Of a stretch of 64,000 nucleotides of DNA, positions 42,201-49,250 are shown in pieces. Below the pieces are notes generated by a model. The model was not told the origin of the DNA, ran no database searches, and worked only from the letters and a program-made list of their open reading frames with translations. The translations under genes and the position numbers were made by a program. The number at the start of each line of letters is the position of its first letter. Within the stretch, counting starts at the first letter, position 1. Origin of the DNA: Brevibacterium linens ATCC 9172 (GTDB lineage: Bacteria > Actinomycetota > Actinomycetes > Actinomycetales > Brevibacteriaceae); contig NZ_FXYY01000011.1 of the NCBI RefSeq assembly GCF_900169165.1, positions 51,163-115,162 on the forward strand, read 5' to 3'.

Positions 42201-44694
42201 CCCTCTGCGCCCGCACCGACGACCCTGAGTCCTCGGGTGCCGTCCACGCCGTCAGGCAGTCGACCGAGCGCGAGGCGGCACCGGAGATCAGATTTCCGCC
42301 GGGGCCAGTCTGGACAAGCAGAGACCGGCGTGGGCCGCTGACCGCCGTGTCAAGGGCTTGGCTGAAGCGGACAGGGGCGCGCAGATGATCGGCCCAATGA
42401 CCGGCAGGCAGCGGGTGGTCGACGATGGAGCCGTCGATGCCTGTGATCAGCGGCAGCCGTGGTCGGGGGCGAACGAAATCCTCGGTGAGCGCCCGGATCT
42501 GCGGGAGGATCGGGTCGACGACGCGCGAGTGGCTGGCCACAGAGACCTTGAGCGTGCGAGAGTCGATGCCTTCGGCTGAGAGGCGGGCGGAGAGTTCCTC
42601 GATTGCTCGGTTCGGTCCGGAGACGACACTGAGCATCGGACCGTTGACTGCGGCGAGGTCGACGTCCGGGTGGTCCGGCAGGAGCGCGAGGACATCATCG
42701 GCACTCAGCGGAAGGCTCAACATGGCTCCGGCGGGCAGCTCGGCGAACAGCCTGGCCCGCTCGACAACGAGGTGCAATGCGTCTCGGCGGTCCATGGCAC
42801 CAGCGACGACCGCTGCGGAGTACTCACCGAGGCTGTGGCCGAGCACCGCATCCGGTCGTACGCCGAAGCTTTCGAGCAGGTCGAGGTAGGCGAGTTCGAC
42901 CGCGGCGAGTGCGGGCAGCCCGACGCGCGTGTCTTCGCCGCCGCGAGCGTCACAGTCGAGTGCGAATCCACGGGGGTCGATGCCGCCGGCGGCCGCGATC
43001 ATGTCTGCGCACTGATCGAAGCTGCGTGCAAAGACCGGCTGCGTTCGGTGAAGGCCCGCTGCCATTCCTGGATGCTGTGCTCCACCTCCCGGCATGACGG
43101 CGACGAGACTCGGTGCCGCAGTGTCGGCGTGTGCGGGCTCTGTGGTCTCTCCGCCGATGATGGCGCGCCGATGCGGGAGGCGGCGCAGCCCGTGCGCGAG
43201 GGTGCCGGCAATGTCCCCTGGCGACTCGATCGCAGTGAGTTCACGCACCTGGACGGTGCGCTCTTCGAGTGCTCCCGGATCGGCTGCGCTGATGAGCAGC
43301 GGCGGATCGATCGGCCGGGCCTGAGGTTTCTCACGGGCGGCGGCTGCTTCTGCCTGCAGTGACCTCACGAGCACATGGGCGTTGATTCCGCCGATGCCGA
43401 ATGCGCTGACTCCTGCGATACGTGTCTGAGACTGCCAGGGCCGAGACTGTGTCGCCAAGGTCAACGGTGAGTGCGCCAATGGCAGTTCCGGGTTCGGTTC
43501 GTCCGCGTCGAGGGTCGCCGGAATCTGTGCATGGGAGACGGCGAGGACCGCTTTGATGAAGCCGGCGACCCCGGCGGCGGAATCGGTGTGCCCGATCGAG
43601 GACTTCACGGACCCGAGCGCGCACCACGGTGTGTCGGTGCGGCCGAACACCTCGTTGATGGCGCGGACTTCGATCGGATCACCGAGCATCGTTCCGGTGC
43701 CGTGGCCTTCGATGAGTTCAACCTCGTCGGGATCGATTTCAGCGGCCGCCAGTGCTTCAGCGATGACGCGCGCCTGCCCGCTGACGGAGGGCGCGGCGAA
43801 GCCGACCCGATCGAGTCCGTCATTGCCGATGGCGCTGCCGGCGACAACTGCGTGGATCGGGTCCGAGTCGGCGATCGCATCGCTGAGGCGCCGCAGGACA
43901 ACTGCTCCCGCCCCCTGGGTGAAGACCGTGCCGCTCGCATCTCTGCCGTAGGCGCGAGTGCGCCCATCACGGGAGAAGGGGCCGTCCGGGACGCAGAGGT
44001 ACCCGTGGTTCTGGGGCAGCCGCAGTGAGACCCCGCCGGCGATTGCGGTGTCGCACTGGTGGGACAGCAATGCTTCTGCAGCCAGATGGATCGCAACGAG
44101 AGATGTGGCGCACGTGGCTCCGAGGCTCACTGTTGGTCCGTCCAGGCCCAGCAGCCATGCGATGCGAGCAGGAAGGTAGTCGCCGACGTTGAGTCCGTGC
44201 AGGTGAAGGCTGTTGATGGGATCCGCTCCGCCGGTGGGATGGAAGCGATCGCCGAGGTTGTCGATGAGGTGATGCGAGAACGCCTGACCGGCATAGACAC
44301 CGACTGTGCCGCGGTGTCCCGGCTGAGCCAAACCAGCGGCTTCCAGTGCTTCGATGCTGCATTCGATGAGGATCCTCTGCTGCGGGTCCATCAGCCGCGC
44401 TTCGGTCTCGGAGAGTCCGAGACCGGCGGTGTCGAACTGCGTGGGTGCTTCGAGGCGTCCGCTCACGGGCACGTAGTCGGGGTGAGAGATGAGACGATCA
44501 GGTACGCCTGCTGTACGCAGCTCCTCGGCGGTCAGTGTCTCGACTCCCCTGGCACCTGTGCGGATCAGATCCCAATAGGCGTCGAGGGAAGGCGCTGAGG
44601 GGAACCTGCAGCTCATGCCGACGACGGCGATGGTCTCGTCTGCCTGGTCGGGCTCAGAGGCTCCGAGGTGGTGGACGTGCTGTTGTTCCTTCAC
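36214..44694 (-). CDS. HMWP1-like PKS-NRPS: KS-AT-KR-ACP-Cy-PCP-Cy*-PCP-TE
   Basis: A 2826-residue synthase. Approximate domains: KS (20-445; Cys in GATCATSLVA, His in EGHGTGT and SIGHTDS), AT (540-840; GHSLGEYSAA), KR (1085-1290; SGGLGSVG), ACP (1325-1400; LGGHSLLAT), Cy (1430-1860; DVLVCDSAS), PCP (1885-1960; LGGDSLLAV), a second Cy-like domain (1975-2400) whose motif is SLLAMDGWS with Ser for the first Asp, PCP (2455-2530; LGGDSLMAV), TE (2545-2790; GWSMGG, His in PAHHYSI). There is no A domain and no methyltransferase domain; amino acids must be supplied in trans, as HMWP2 does for HMWP1. The AT block SVASHS does not clearly separate malonyl from methylmalonyl. The GTG at 44694 overlaps the preceding stop (GTGA) after AGGAG. 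Confidence 0.92.
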   Translation of the reverse strand: MKEQQHVHHLGASEPDQADETIAVVGMSCRFPSAPSLDAYWDLIRTGARGVETLTAEELRTAGVPDRLISHPDYVPVSGRLEAPTQFDTAGLGLSETEARLMDPQQRILIECSIEALEAAGLAQPGHRGTVGVYAGQAFSHHLIDNLGDRFHPTGGADPINSLHLHGLNVGDYLPARIAWLLGLDGPTVSLGATCATSLVAIHLAAEALLSHQCDTAIAGGVSLRLPQNHGYLCVPDGPFSRDGRTRAYGRDASGTVFTQGAGAVVLRRLSDAIADSDPIHAVVAGSAIGNDGLDRVGFAAPSVSGQARVIAEALAAAEIDPDEVELIEGHGTGTMLGDPIEVRAINEVFGRTDTPWCALGSVKSSIGHTDSAAGVAGFIKAVLAVSHAQIPATLDADEPNPELPLAHSPLTLATQSRPWQSQTRIAGVSAFGIGGINAHVLVRSLQAEAAAAREKPQARPIDPPLLISAADPGALEERTVQVRELTAIESPGDIAGTLAHGLRRLPHRRAIIGGETTEPAHADTAAPSLVAVMPGGGAQHPGMAAGLHRTQPVFARSFDQCADMIAAAGGIDPRGFALDCDARGGEDTRVGLPALAAVELAYLDLLESFGVRPDAVLGHSLGEYSAAVVAGAMDRRDALHLVVERARLFAELPAGAMLSLPLSADDVLALLPDHPDVDLAAVNGPMLSVVSGPNRAIEELSARLSAEGIDSRTLKVSVASHSRVVDPILPQIRALTEDFVRPRPRLPLITGIDGSIVDHPLPAGHWADHLRAPVRFSQALDTAVSGPRRSLLVQTGPGGNLISGAASRSVDCLTAWTAPEDSGSSVRAQRAFDRILAELWSRGVDVDLERLVPRRAAVTVPPYPWQRTAEGIAHRLGPEDTVGSAQHDGDHTSPSADEPLQTPTWSREPATSAPSIEEETRVLVNDSVPEKLRKNLRNFGAVIVDDASRAHMLIHLSEPKDESSLRAEARTFSHYARMLPNSGLKRVVHLTVGAEDVTGGEEINPFATATTGFVRVLGQEVEDLDWVTIDLDPDDPDWAGVAAGLTRFRQSTAASPHRALRHHRTWVRTWRPWQPARAPEAAVEARVWVISGGLGSVGLALAGRIEAENPQARIILISRSRPAPGSDREQALTDLSRTEVLIADVSAPGAYSDCLTTIMEQYGTIDHIVHAPVHVDLAPLAELDDTSINAAFAPKVTGARRLVEAMDSLPCTPTVLLLSSAAGTIGGFGLGAYVAAGRFLDGLAHSTGWTTLDLDRLRLGTAAEQDSAAEISMRHALDLDDAVTTIIRVMRLEAPGMLAASPDELNSRSNNLDTQRTIVEAIDVDSTAHLDGWQKIVADTWSRILSRTVASPEADFFALGGHSLLATRVLAAFRTEHNINLRLKDLLAAPTVAGCAALLETQLPFSSTPTSDRTENDPADALPAVAVAQITSDGADPQHESGFELTRVQYAYWLGRTRGLDPSKPDGEGVGCHFYLEYSCPDIDVDRYDHAWREVIKRHDMLRAVISDDGRHEICDLDPTWTPLHITIDDTRTADAELAQLREKFSTRVADPAVWPLIQPVVVSLPDGSWRILLSVDVLVCDSASWMIVDREVKTLYRDPHAQLGPTPPSFAECLRALKPVDTSGRDAARDYWAARIPTLPGAPAITTKTGDTSRPHFTRLSAAVPETTWSQLQELCGRHRVTPTAFVLSLYRRALALWSGAEHFSITMSVFDRPDLPGVDAVVGEFSTMLIHEAAEPTGQDGHDADDLSRHDLWESASRTQDTLIDDLDHRSFSGIEVLTEWSRQRGRSQNVPVVFTSMLGLDQLGGREPHDHEWLGTQVCGVSQTPQVWLDHQAYDHRGELILQWDVCDTVIDLARAREIFTIYTDLFTAASSSEESSPASSDTETTDLTATIVEIWSDLLGVDEDDISEQSFLSLGGDSLLAVRMASALRESTGVSLPLNQVRADLTVDEIATLLTVQDGGEDVSSPSAALERRPDAHAPFRLLPLQQGYFVGQTGGWENSYSTAHVSTDVELTLPTATPDTDELRTRLRNAADAVAAHQPMLCVEVLPNGTQRLREPEDSSGLTHVDVIDLRDDDDPAAALDQLRTQWALNGPNPLSDGAVHVAVVLLGGTRARLHVSSSLLAMDGWSASLYDRELFAQLADPGAAEPPLAIDFGDYVEALEREPSTQREEHRRWWFAQLDELPAAPRLPRSEEKSASAQWMTMREFRLSPDAWRDLRENCRSHELTPATAVLTVFALALNQVTGQQEILLNSMQHNRIPLHADVDRLIGAFSRTALLPLRLKDDETLAELIHTVGRQIDECARRDQITAVDIGREVSRRTGSSSPIAPVVFQSTLGMDSALGGEPVTDLGPFGHVHLADFHQDIRTPQVELELRVFELEGEFIASLASVDEMLAEGVPGQILDHVADAIRTLLEPSSWVEKVRLSSATTLEGSYERAPISASPEVCSSDAVDRRMLPRIAELWATMLDLPVHPGPTDDFFTLGGDSLMAVRMLASVHDRLGTRVSPREFLPEPTPSGLAKAMAQQSPLPTEESIFELRAGTGRPIFLLHPSGGDILCYVELARNLETTRPVIAIADPGLDGHPMPRTIPEMVETYRTMISSIQPDGPWTVGGWSMGGTMAHELACRIRDHGGDVDAVLMLDSNAPERIIALRGLSDADADDVQKLRQLRSIEAYLGLDLGPHTQWESLAASLADHGALPRGEALDNRFAVFARHMEALAGQSARRLDADVPVLLIRAGDESPRNSAEGMGVDDSTDADLGWSPWVAGTFRITDVPAHHYSIVRTPAIQEAASTIAAFLSDVSEVRAGAEAHPADTTMENQ

Positions 44695-45818
44695 TGTGCT
44701 GGCTCCTGTCGGCGTCGGGTGTGCCACATATGCTGGTCATATCGGGCAATGGGGTGATCGCTGCCGGGCCCGGGCCAGACTTCGAGCACGGTCCACCCTG
44801 TGGCTTCGAGGGCTTGGGACCATTCGTGTGCGGTCAAGAGGATTCGCCCGGTCTCTGCGCGATCGCCGCCGATGCCCGGCCCCGGTGGCGGCGGTGACAT
44901 GAGGAAGCGCATGGAGATGAGCAGTGGAAGGTGCTCCGTGCCGGTTTCGATGAGCGCGAATTCTGCATCGGTGCGGACGAGTTCTGTGATCGCAGACAGC
45001 GCCGACTGCACATTGCGAGCATTGTGCATGACATTGGCGGCGATGACGATGTCGATGTCTCCGACCAGTCCTGGCAGCTGGGCCTGCAGCTCGCTCAGCG
45101 GTGCGTTGATGTCGAGCACACCGCTGGTGAAGCCGCTGCGTCCAGCACACCGGCTGAGTGCTTCATGAGTGAATGCGTGTCCGATATCAGTGAAGTGATA
45201 GGTCAGAGGCAGATCATCGACGGCGTCGAGGATGATGTCGGTGGTGCCTCCGACTCCTGCCCCGATCTCGAGGATCGCGGGCGTGCGGGCCTCGTCGAGT
45301 ATCTGCAGACAGCGCCGCCTGACTGCGGATGCGGTTTCCGCGTTGACGTGCTGACTGGCTGTGTTCGACTGGTAGATCTCTGCTGTGATGTCGTCTCCGT
45401 CGAAAAGGAGACTGTGCACGGTGATCTCGCCGGCGAGCAGTTCGGGCAGATGGCGCCAGCAGGAGGCGAAGAACTGCGTCAGGGCTGTTCCTGTGGGTTG
45501 ATCGGCAGTCAGATCCAGTGCCTGAGACCACAGAGCGTCGACGTCGCCGCGCGAGGGAGGGGTGATGCGCCACTGCGAAGCGTCGTCGCTCAGGAAGCCC
45601 GCAGCGATGAGTTCGCTGATCCACCGGGCTGCGACAGACCGGTGTTCTGCGGCGATCCCGTCCGCCGCAGCAAACTGCTCAGGTGCGGCCGTGCCCAGTT
45701 CAGAGACCATGCAGGCCATGCTCGCCAGTGCCGCCTCGTCCCGCGCCCGATCAAGTCGAATCTCCCGATTCTCAGCGCTCGTTGAATGCTGCGGAGGCGC
45801 ATCGCGATGCTCGATCAT
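44691..45818 (-). CDS. Freestanding SAM-dependent C-methyltransferase
   Basis: A 375-residue class I methyltransferase resembling the C-methyltransferase domains inside PKS and HMWP1 proteins. An N-terminal helical/winged region of about 180 residues precedes the SAM motif ILEIGAGVGGTTDIIL (near residue 195), then FTDIGHAFTHEA and DIVIAANVMHNARNV, typical of the Methyltransf_12 group. Yersiniabactin HMWP1 has such domains in cis; here the synthase has none, so this enzyme probably methylates the carrier-bound beta-keto intermediate or a thiazoline in trans (inference). ATG at 45818 follows GGGGGAG. It is the first gene of the five-gene operon. Confidence 0.85.
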   Translation of the reverse strand: MIEHRDAPPQHSTSAENREIRLDRARDEAALASMACMVSELGTAAPEQFAAADGIAAEHRSVAARWISELIAAGFLSDDASQWRITPPSRGDVDALWSQALDLTADQPTGTALTQFFASCWRHLPELLAGEITVHSLLFDGDDITAEIYQSNTASQHVNAETASAVRRRCLQILDEARTPAILEIGAGVGGTTDIILDAVDDLPLTYHFTDIGHAFTHEALSRCAGRSGFTSGVLDINAPLSELQAQLPGLVGDIDIVIAANVMHNARNVQSALSAITELVRTDAEFALIETGTEHLPLLISMRFLMSPPPPGPGIGGDRAETGRILLTAHEWSQALEATGWTVLEVWPGPGSDHPIARYDQHMWHTRRRQEPAQ

Positions 45819-46133
45819 AGGCGACTCCCCCGGAAACGTTATTGATAATGCTTATTATTATTAACAGCCTTCCGAGAATGCAAGTTGATTCGATTGGAGC
45901 GCCCGTACTCCTCGCCTGGGCTCAAAAAGACTCCGGCACAGGGGCCAAGGCCCGACAGCAGGAGCGACGGCCCGACTGCAGCGGCCAGGATCAGATTGCG
46001 GGCGCAGGGCGGGAAGCGAGGGGCTCACAGTGGATCCGAGGGCCTCGCAGTTAGCCGGTGATCTTCAGCACCAGTGCCGGGTAGGCCAGAGACTCAGCTC
46101 CGATATCTCGTGCCGTTGGGCACTGAACGGGAT
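45819..46133. other. Intergenic region upstream of the methyltransferase-PKS operon
   Basis: A 315-bp gap. The left end (45837-45870) is an AT-rich island with the candidate metal-regulator box. The rest is GC-rich with no credible gene; GCCCGACAGCAG and GCCCGACTGCAG repeats occur near 45950-45980. The stop of the GH79-like gene transcribed from the right is at 46134. Confidence 0.5.
45837..45862. promoter_or_regulatory. Second copy of the AT-rich Fur/Zur-like box
   Basis: CGTTATTGATAATGCTTATT, continuing AT-rich to 45862, matches the box at 26859-26884 in 19 of 26 positions and in the same orientation; the first 11 bases differ at only one position. It contains ATAAT-4-ATTAT and a GATAAT half-site, and lies 19 bp before the methyltransferase start codon. 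Confidence 0.55.
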
Positions 46134-47714
46134 CTACTTTTTCGTCATGACGAACACCGTGACGGAGCTTCCCGCGATGTCGATGTTCAGTTCGCTGCCG
46201 TCGGAACCCGCAGACGCGCTTGCCGTCGAAGTCTCGACCGCCCCACTGAACGGCACATCAGCCGGCAGCGGGTTCGCCGGCACCACCTGAGTCGCGTTCT
46301 TCACGTCGTTCGAGGCCCCATACACCTGCGAGGCCGAATCGACAGCAAACCCCGACGGCATCCCCAGCGTCACGGGATTCCCACCCACCGACGCCGCATC
46401 GTTCGCATTGATCACCGTCGTCACCAGAGTCTTGCCGTCGTTCTTCACCACGGTGTAGGCGCTCATATTCCCACCACCAGACACCGAAGTCTGAGTGAAA
46501 TGCCCGCCGACGCTCGGCACCAACAGCCGCAGCCCCAACATATTCGGACGAACTTGAAACGCATTCGACCGGTCCCCGAGTTCGGCCGGATCGCAGATGA
46601 GCGACATCGGCGCTCCCCCATTGCACGCACCGAGCATCGAATGCATGGCCATGCGCTCGACGCCGAGCGTGGCCGCATACAGCGTGTAATCAGCCGCCCA
46701 CAACGCCGAAGCGTTCGTCAGCGACGTGTCATTCGTCCCCGGGCAGCTCGTCGGCCCGGTCTCCTCCAGCCACAGCGGCACACCGGCCGCATCGGCCTTG
46801 GACTTCCCGATTCCGAGGTTCTTCTTCGCCGCCTCCTTCGCCAACGGGACGATGAGGTTCGGCGCCTGCGGACCGCGACCGGGCACCTTCGACGAATCAC
46901 AGTCGTAGAGCTGATACCAATGCTGCGCAAGCGCGGTCTTGTTCTTGACATCAGAGTCCAAGAAAGCCGTCATCCACGCCCCGTCGTAGACATCGGGACC
47001 GATGATCGGCGCCTCGGGCCGTTTGGCATGGATCGCCTTGGCATACGCCTCGAGCTGACCCACGTACTTGTCTTCGTTCCAGCCATCCTCCCGGACGGCA
47101 CCGTCGGGAACATCGTCGACGGTATAGCCATTGGGTTCATTCCCGATCCCCAGACCGATGAGCGAATCGCCGAGGATGTCGACCGCATGCGCGGCCATGT
47201 CGGCTCCCCGCTCCGGATCGTAAGTGCCGAGGGGCACGCCGAGGGTGACCGTCGACCCGGTGGCGTCGACGAGCTTCTTCAGTCTCTTGAGGTCATCAGG
47301 AGTGATCGTGGTCTTCTCGCCGTGCTTCGGCGCCTCCCCCTTCGACGTCCAGAACGTCCTCCGGTCGAGGGCATTGCCGGCGAACCGCAGCGCCGGAGAC
47401 CCGAGCGCGTTCAGCTGCTCGTCGAGGTTGGACTTCGCCGGGTCGAGCCGCGGGTCGGCAAGGTCGGTGGCTTCGAAGGAGACTCCGATGTTGTCGGACC
47501 TGAAGCTCGGTCCCGTCTGTTCAGCGGTCGCGGTGATCGATGCGGCATCGCCCGAGGCGCTGTCAACATTCGCCTGCTCGAATTCGGTCGGCGTGGGGCT
47601 CGGCTCCGGGGACTGGTTCGAGGACGACGAACCGTCCGGATCGAACCATGAACATCCCGACAGCACGAGGGCCAGCGCCACCACGCTGCCCTGGATACTC
47701 CTTCTGAGGTTCAC
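46134..47714 (-). CDS. Secreted lipoprotein with GH79-like (heparanase/glucuronidase) TIM-barrel fold
   Basis: A 526-residue lipoprotein. From GTG 47714 the signal ends in ALVLSGC, followed by a Ser/Pro/Thr-rich linker. GIGNEPNGY looks like the acid/base Glu block and PLWLEETGPTSC like the nucleophile block of clan GH-A enzymes of the GH79 type; a C-terminal beta-rich region (GKTLVTTVINAND) is also typical. Such enzymes cut glucuronides in polysaccharides, so remodelling of a surface glycan is possible, in line with the polysaccharide locus downstream. Substrate is not predictable. The frame is open upstream to 47819 but without a ribosome site. Confidence 0.65.
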   Translation of the reverse strand: MNLRRSIQGSVVALALVLSGCSWFDPDGSSSSNQSPEPSPTPTEFEQANVDSASGDAASITATAEQTGPSFRSDNIGVSFEATDLADPRLDPAKSNLDEQLNALGSPALRFAGNALDRRTFWTSKGEAPKHGEKTTITPDDLKRLKKLVDATGSTVTLGVPLGTYDPERGADMAAHAVDILGDSLIGLGIGNEPNGYTVDDVPDGAVREDGWNEDKYVGQLEAYAKAIHAKRPEAPIIGPDVYDGAWMTAFLDSDVKNKTALAQHWYQLYDCDSSKVPGRGPQAPNLIVPLAKEAAKKNLGIGKSKADAAGVPLWLEETGPTSCPGTNDTSLTNASALWAADYTLYAATLGVERMAMHSMLGACNGGAPMSLICDPAELGDRSNAFQVRPNMLGLRLLVPSVGGHFTQTSVSGGGNMSAYTVVKNDGKTLVTTVINANDAASVGGNPVTLGMPSGFAVDSASQVYGASNDVKNATQVVPANPLPADVPFSGAVETSTASASAGSDGSELNIDIAGSSVTVFVMTKK

Positions 47715-47875
47715 TCCGATAACTCTGCCCTGTCCCCGCAGAATCGACAACTTCCACAGTGCCTTCGAGAGGCCTCCTGTCCGAATCCCCACCCGCCGAG
47801 GCACCCGCCCCGCGCTCATGGCATCGTAAGGGTGGAGCCCACGCCACCTGAGCCCACCCGAGGAGAGGACCCGCC

Positions 47876-49066
47876 GTGCCCGATAGCATCGCCAGGCCCT
47901 CCTTCACCCCCGTCCGCGGGGCGCTCGGCCTCTCGGTGGCGATGGGCATGGGCCGCTTCTTCTACACGCCGGCCCTGCCGCTCATGGTCGCCGCCCTCCA
48001 CTGGAGCTCGGCGCCCGGTGCATGGATCGCGACCCTGAACTACGTCGGCTACTTCATCGGCACCCTCGTCATCGCCCAGGGCTGGGTCGAGCCCAACCGC
48101 TTCGTCTACCGCCTCAGCCTCATCGTCTCCACGGTCGGCCTCGCCGCGGTCGCCCTGACCCCGAATCTCATCTGGCAGGGCGGCATCCGCACGATCGCCG
48201 GAATCGCCTCGGGGCTGATCTTCGTGTGCGTGACCCAACGCATTCCCGCGAACTCCCTGAAGCCCCGCGACGGCGGCATCTCCTACGGCGGAGTCGGCTT
48301 CGGCATCCTCGTCTCCGGAGCCATCGTGTTGATCGCCGGCAGCTTCGCCGATTGGCGGCAGCTATGGCTCATCTGCGCGGCCGTGTCCGCGATCTTCTCC
48401 ATCATCGCCTGGACCTGGCCGATCCCGGCCCGGATCCCACAGAACCCCACCCCCACCGAGGCGGCCGCCCCGACCGAGACCGACACCGACGATCCCGCCG
48501 AGGCAGCCACCCGCTTCGACGCCAACCGTCGCCGAGCTATGGCGATCCTCTCCACAGGCTACTTCTTCCAAGGGGGCGGCTACATCATCATCGGCACCTA
48601 CCTCGTCGTGCTCGCCGGTCCCGTTTTCGGAGCCACCGCGGCCGCCTCGACGTGGCTCATAGCCGGGATCGCCACCGCAGCCTCTCCCCTGACCTGGTCA
48701 GCGGTCGCGGCCCGCATCGGCACGGTCAAGGCACTGACGCTCTGCTACTGCCTCCAGGTCTTCGGAGCCCTGCTCGCGGTCTTCGGATCCTCACCGGTCG
48801 TCCTCATCATTGCCGCTGCCCTCTTCGGCTTCACCTTCATCGGTGTGGTCATGATGACGATCGGCGTCGGCACGCAGCTGGGTGTCGCGAACGCCTCGGC
48901 GAAGCTGACCTCGTGGTACAGCATCGGTCAGATCGTCGGGCCGGCCATCGTCGCAGCGGCTCTGAGCGAGCACATCGCCGCCGCCTTCATCGCCTCGGCG
49001 ATCGCGTTGGCCATCGCCATGGCGCTGACCTTGGTCGGGGTCCTCGCCGGCAACGTCGATCGGTGA
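47876..49066 (+). CDS. MFS transporter, YbfB/YjiJ family
   Basis: A 396-residue carrier with twelve predicted membrane segments. GMGRFFYTPALPLMVAA at the N-terminus and LNYVGYFIGTL are hallmarks of the YbfB/YjiJ group, whose substrates are unknown. A central hydrophilic loop rich in Thr/Glu/Ala separates the two six-helix halves. The GTG at 47876 follows GAGGAGAGG. It is divergent from the GH79-like gene. A role in exporting the metallophore is conceivable from position, but the gene lies outside the cluster operons and nothing in the sequence supports it. Confidence 0.9.
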   Translation: MPDSIARPSFTPVRGALGLSVAMGMGRFFYTPALPLMVAALHWSSAPGAWIATLNYVGYFIGTLVIAQGWVEPNRFVYRLSLIVSTVGLAAVALTPNLIWQGGIRTIAGIASGLIFVCVTQRIPANSLKPRDGGISYGGVGFGILVSGAIVLIAGSFADWRQLWLICAAVSAIFSIIAWTWPIPARIPQNPTPTEAAAPTETDTDDPAEAATRFDANRRRAMAILSTGYFFQGGGYIIIGTYLVVLAGPVFGATAAASTWLIAGIATAASPLTWSAVAARIGTVKALTLCYCLQVFGALLAVFGSSPVVLIIAAALFGFTFIGVVMMTIGVGTQLGVANASAKLTSWYSIGQIVGPAIVAAALSEHIAAAFIASAIALAIAMALTLVGVLAGNVDR

Positions 49067-49156
49067 TGCGACCCACCGCAGGACGCCGCCATCGCCTCAC
49101 CAGCCCGCACCGAAGTGGCACACACCCGACCGCCCGTGTAAGACTACGTAGGCGAT

Positions 49157-49192
49157 TGCTCATTCAATGATCACTTGATCAGCGAATGAGCA
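49157..49192. promoter_or_regulatory. 36-bp palindrome upstream of yceI (candidate operator)
   Basis: Arms TGCTCATTC (49157-49165) and GAATGAGCA (49184-49192) enclose TGATCA-CT-TGATCA; 15 of 18 base pairs of the full palindrome match. It ends 58 bp before the yceI ATG, is AT-rich against its surroundings and lacks a U-tract, so an operator for a dimeric or tetrameric repressor (for example of MarR type) fits better than a terminator. No regulator gene is adjacent. Confidence 0.65.
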
Positions 49193-49250
49193 CACCGACT
49201 ACGACAGCCTCCCCTGCAGGAGCGCGGAGGAACCGAAGGAGCTATCCCCC

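Larger units (their letters stand above)
20586..45818. other. Yersiniabactin-type NRPS-PKS metallophore cluster
   Basis: Two minus-strand operons (NRPS-PPTase; methyltransferase-PKS/NRPS-binding protein-permease-fused ABC protein) flank a plus-strand operon (two ABC half-transporters and a flavoprotein). Domain order of the two synthetases follows HMWP2 and HMWP1. Absent from the window: salicylate synthase, aryl-AMP ligase, a YbtU-type thiazoline reductase, a stand-alone type II thioesterase and an AraC-type activator. The product is inferred to be an aryl-thiazoline/oxazoline metal chelator extended by one polyketide unit and possibly one further amino acid. Confidence 0.8.

Noticed and set aside
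46074..47651. 525-codon plus-strand frame opposite the GH79-like gene
   Set aside because: Antisense shadow; the minus frame has a signal, lipobox and catalytic blocks.
47876..49066. MFS gene as the metallophore exporter
   Set aside because: It is separated from the cluster by the GH79-like gene, lacks the shared box, and belongs to the YbfB group of unknown substrate; only position would support the idea.
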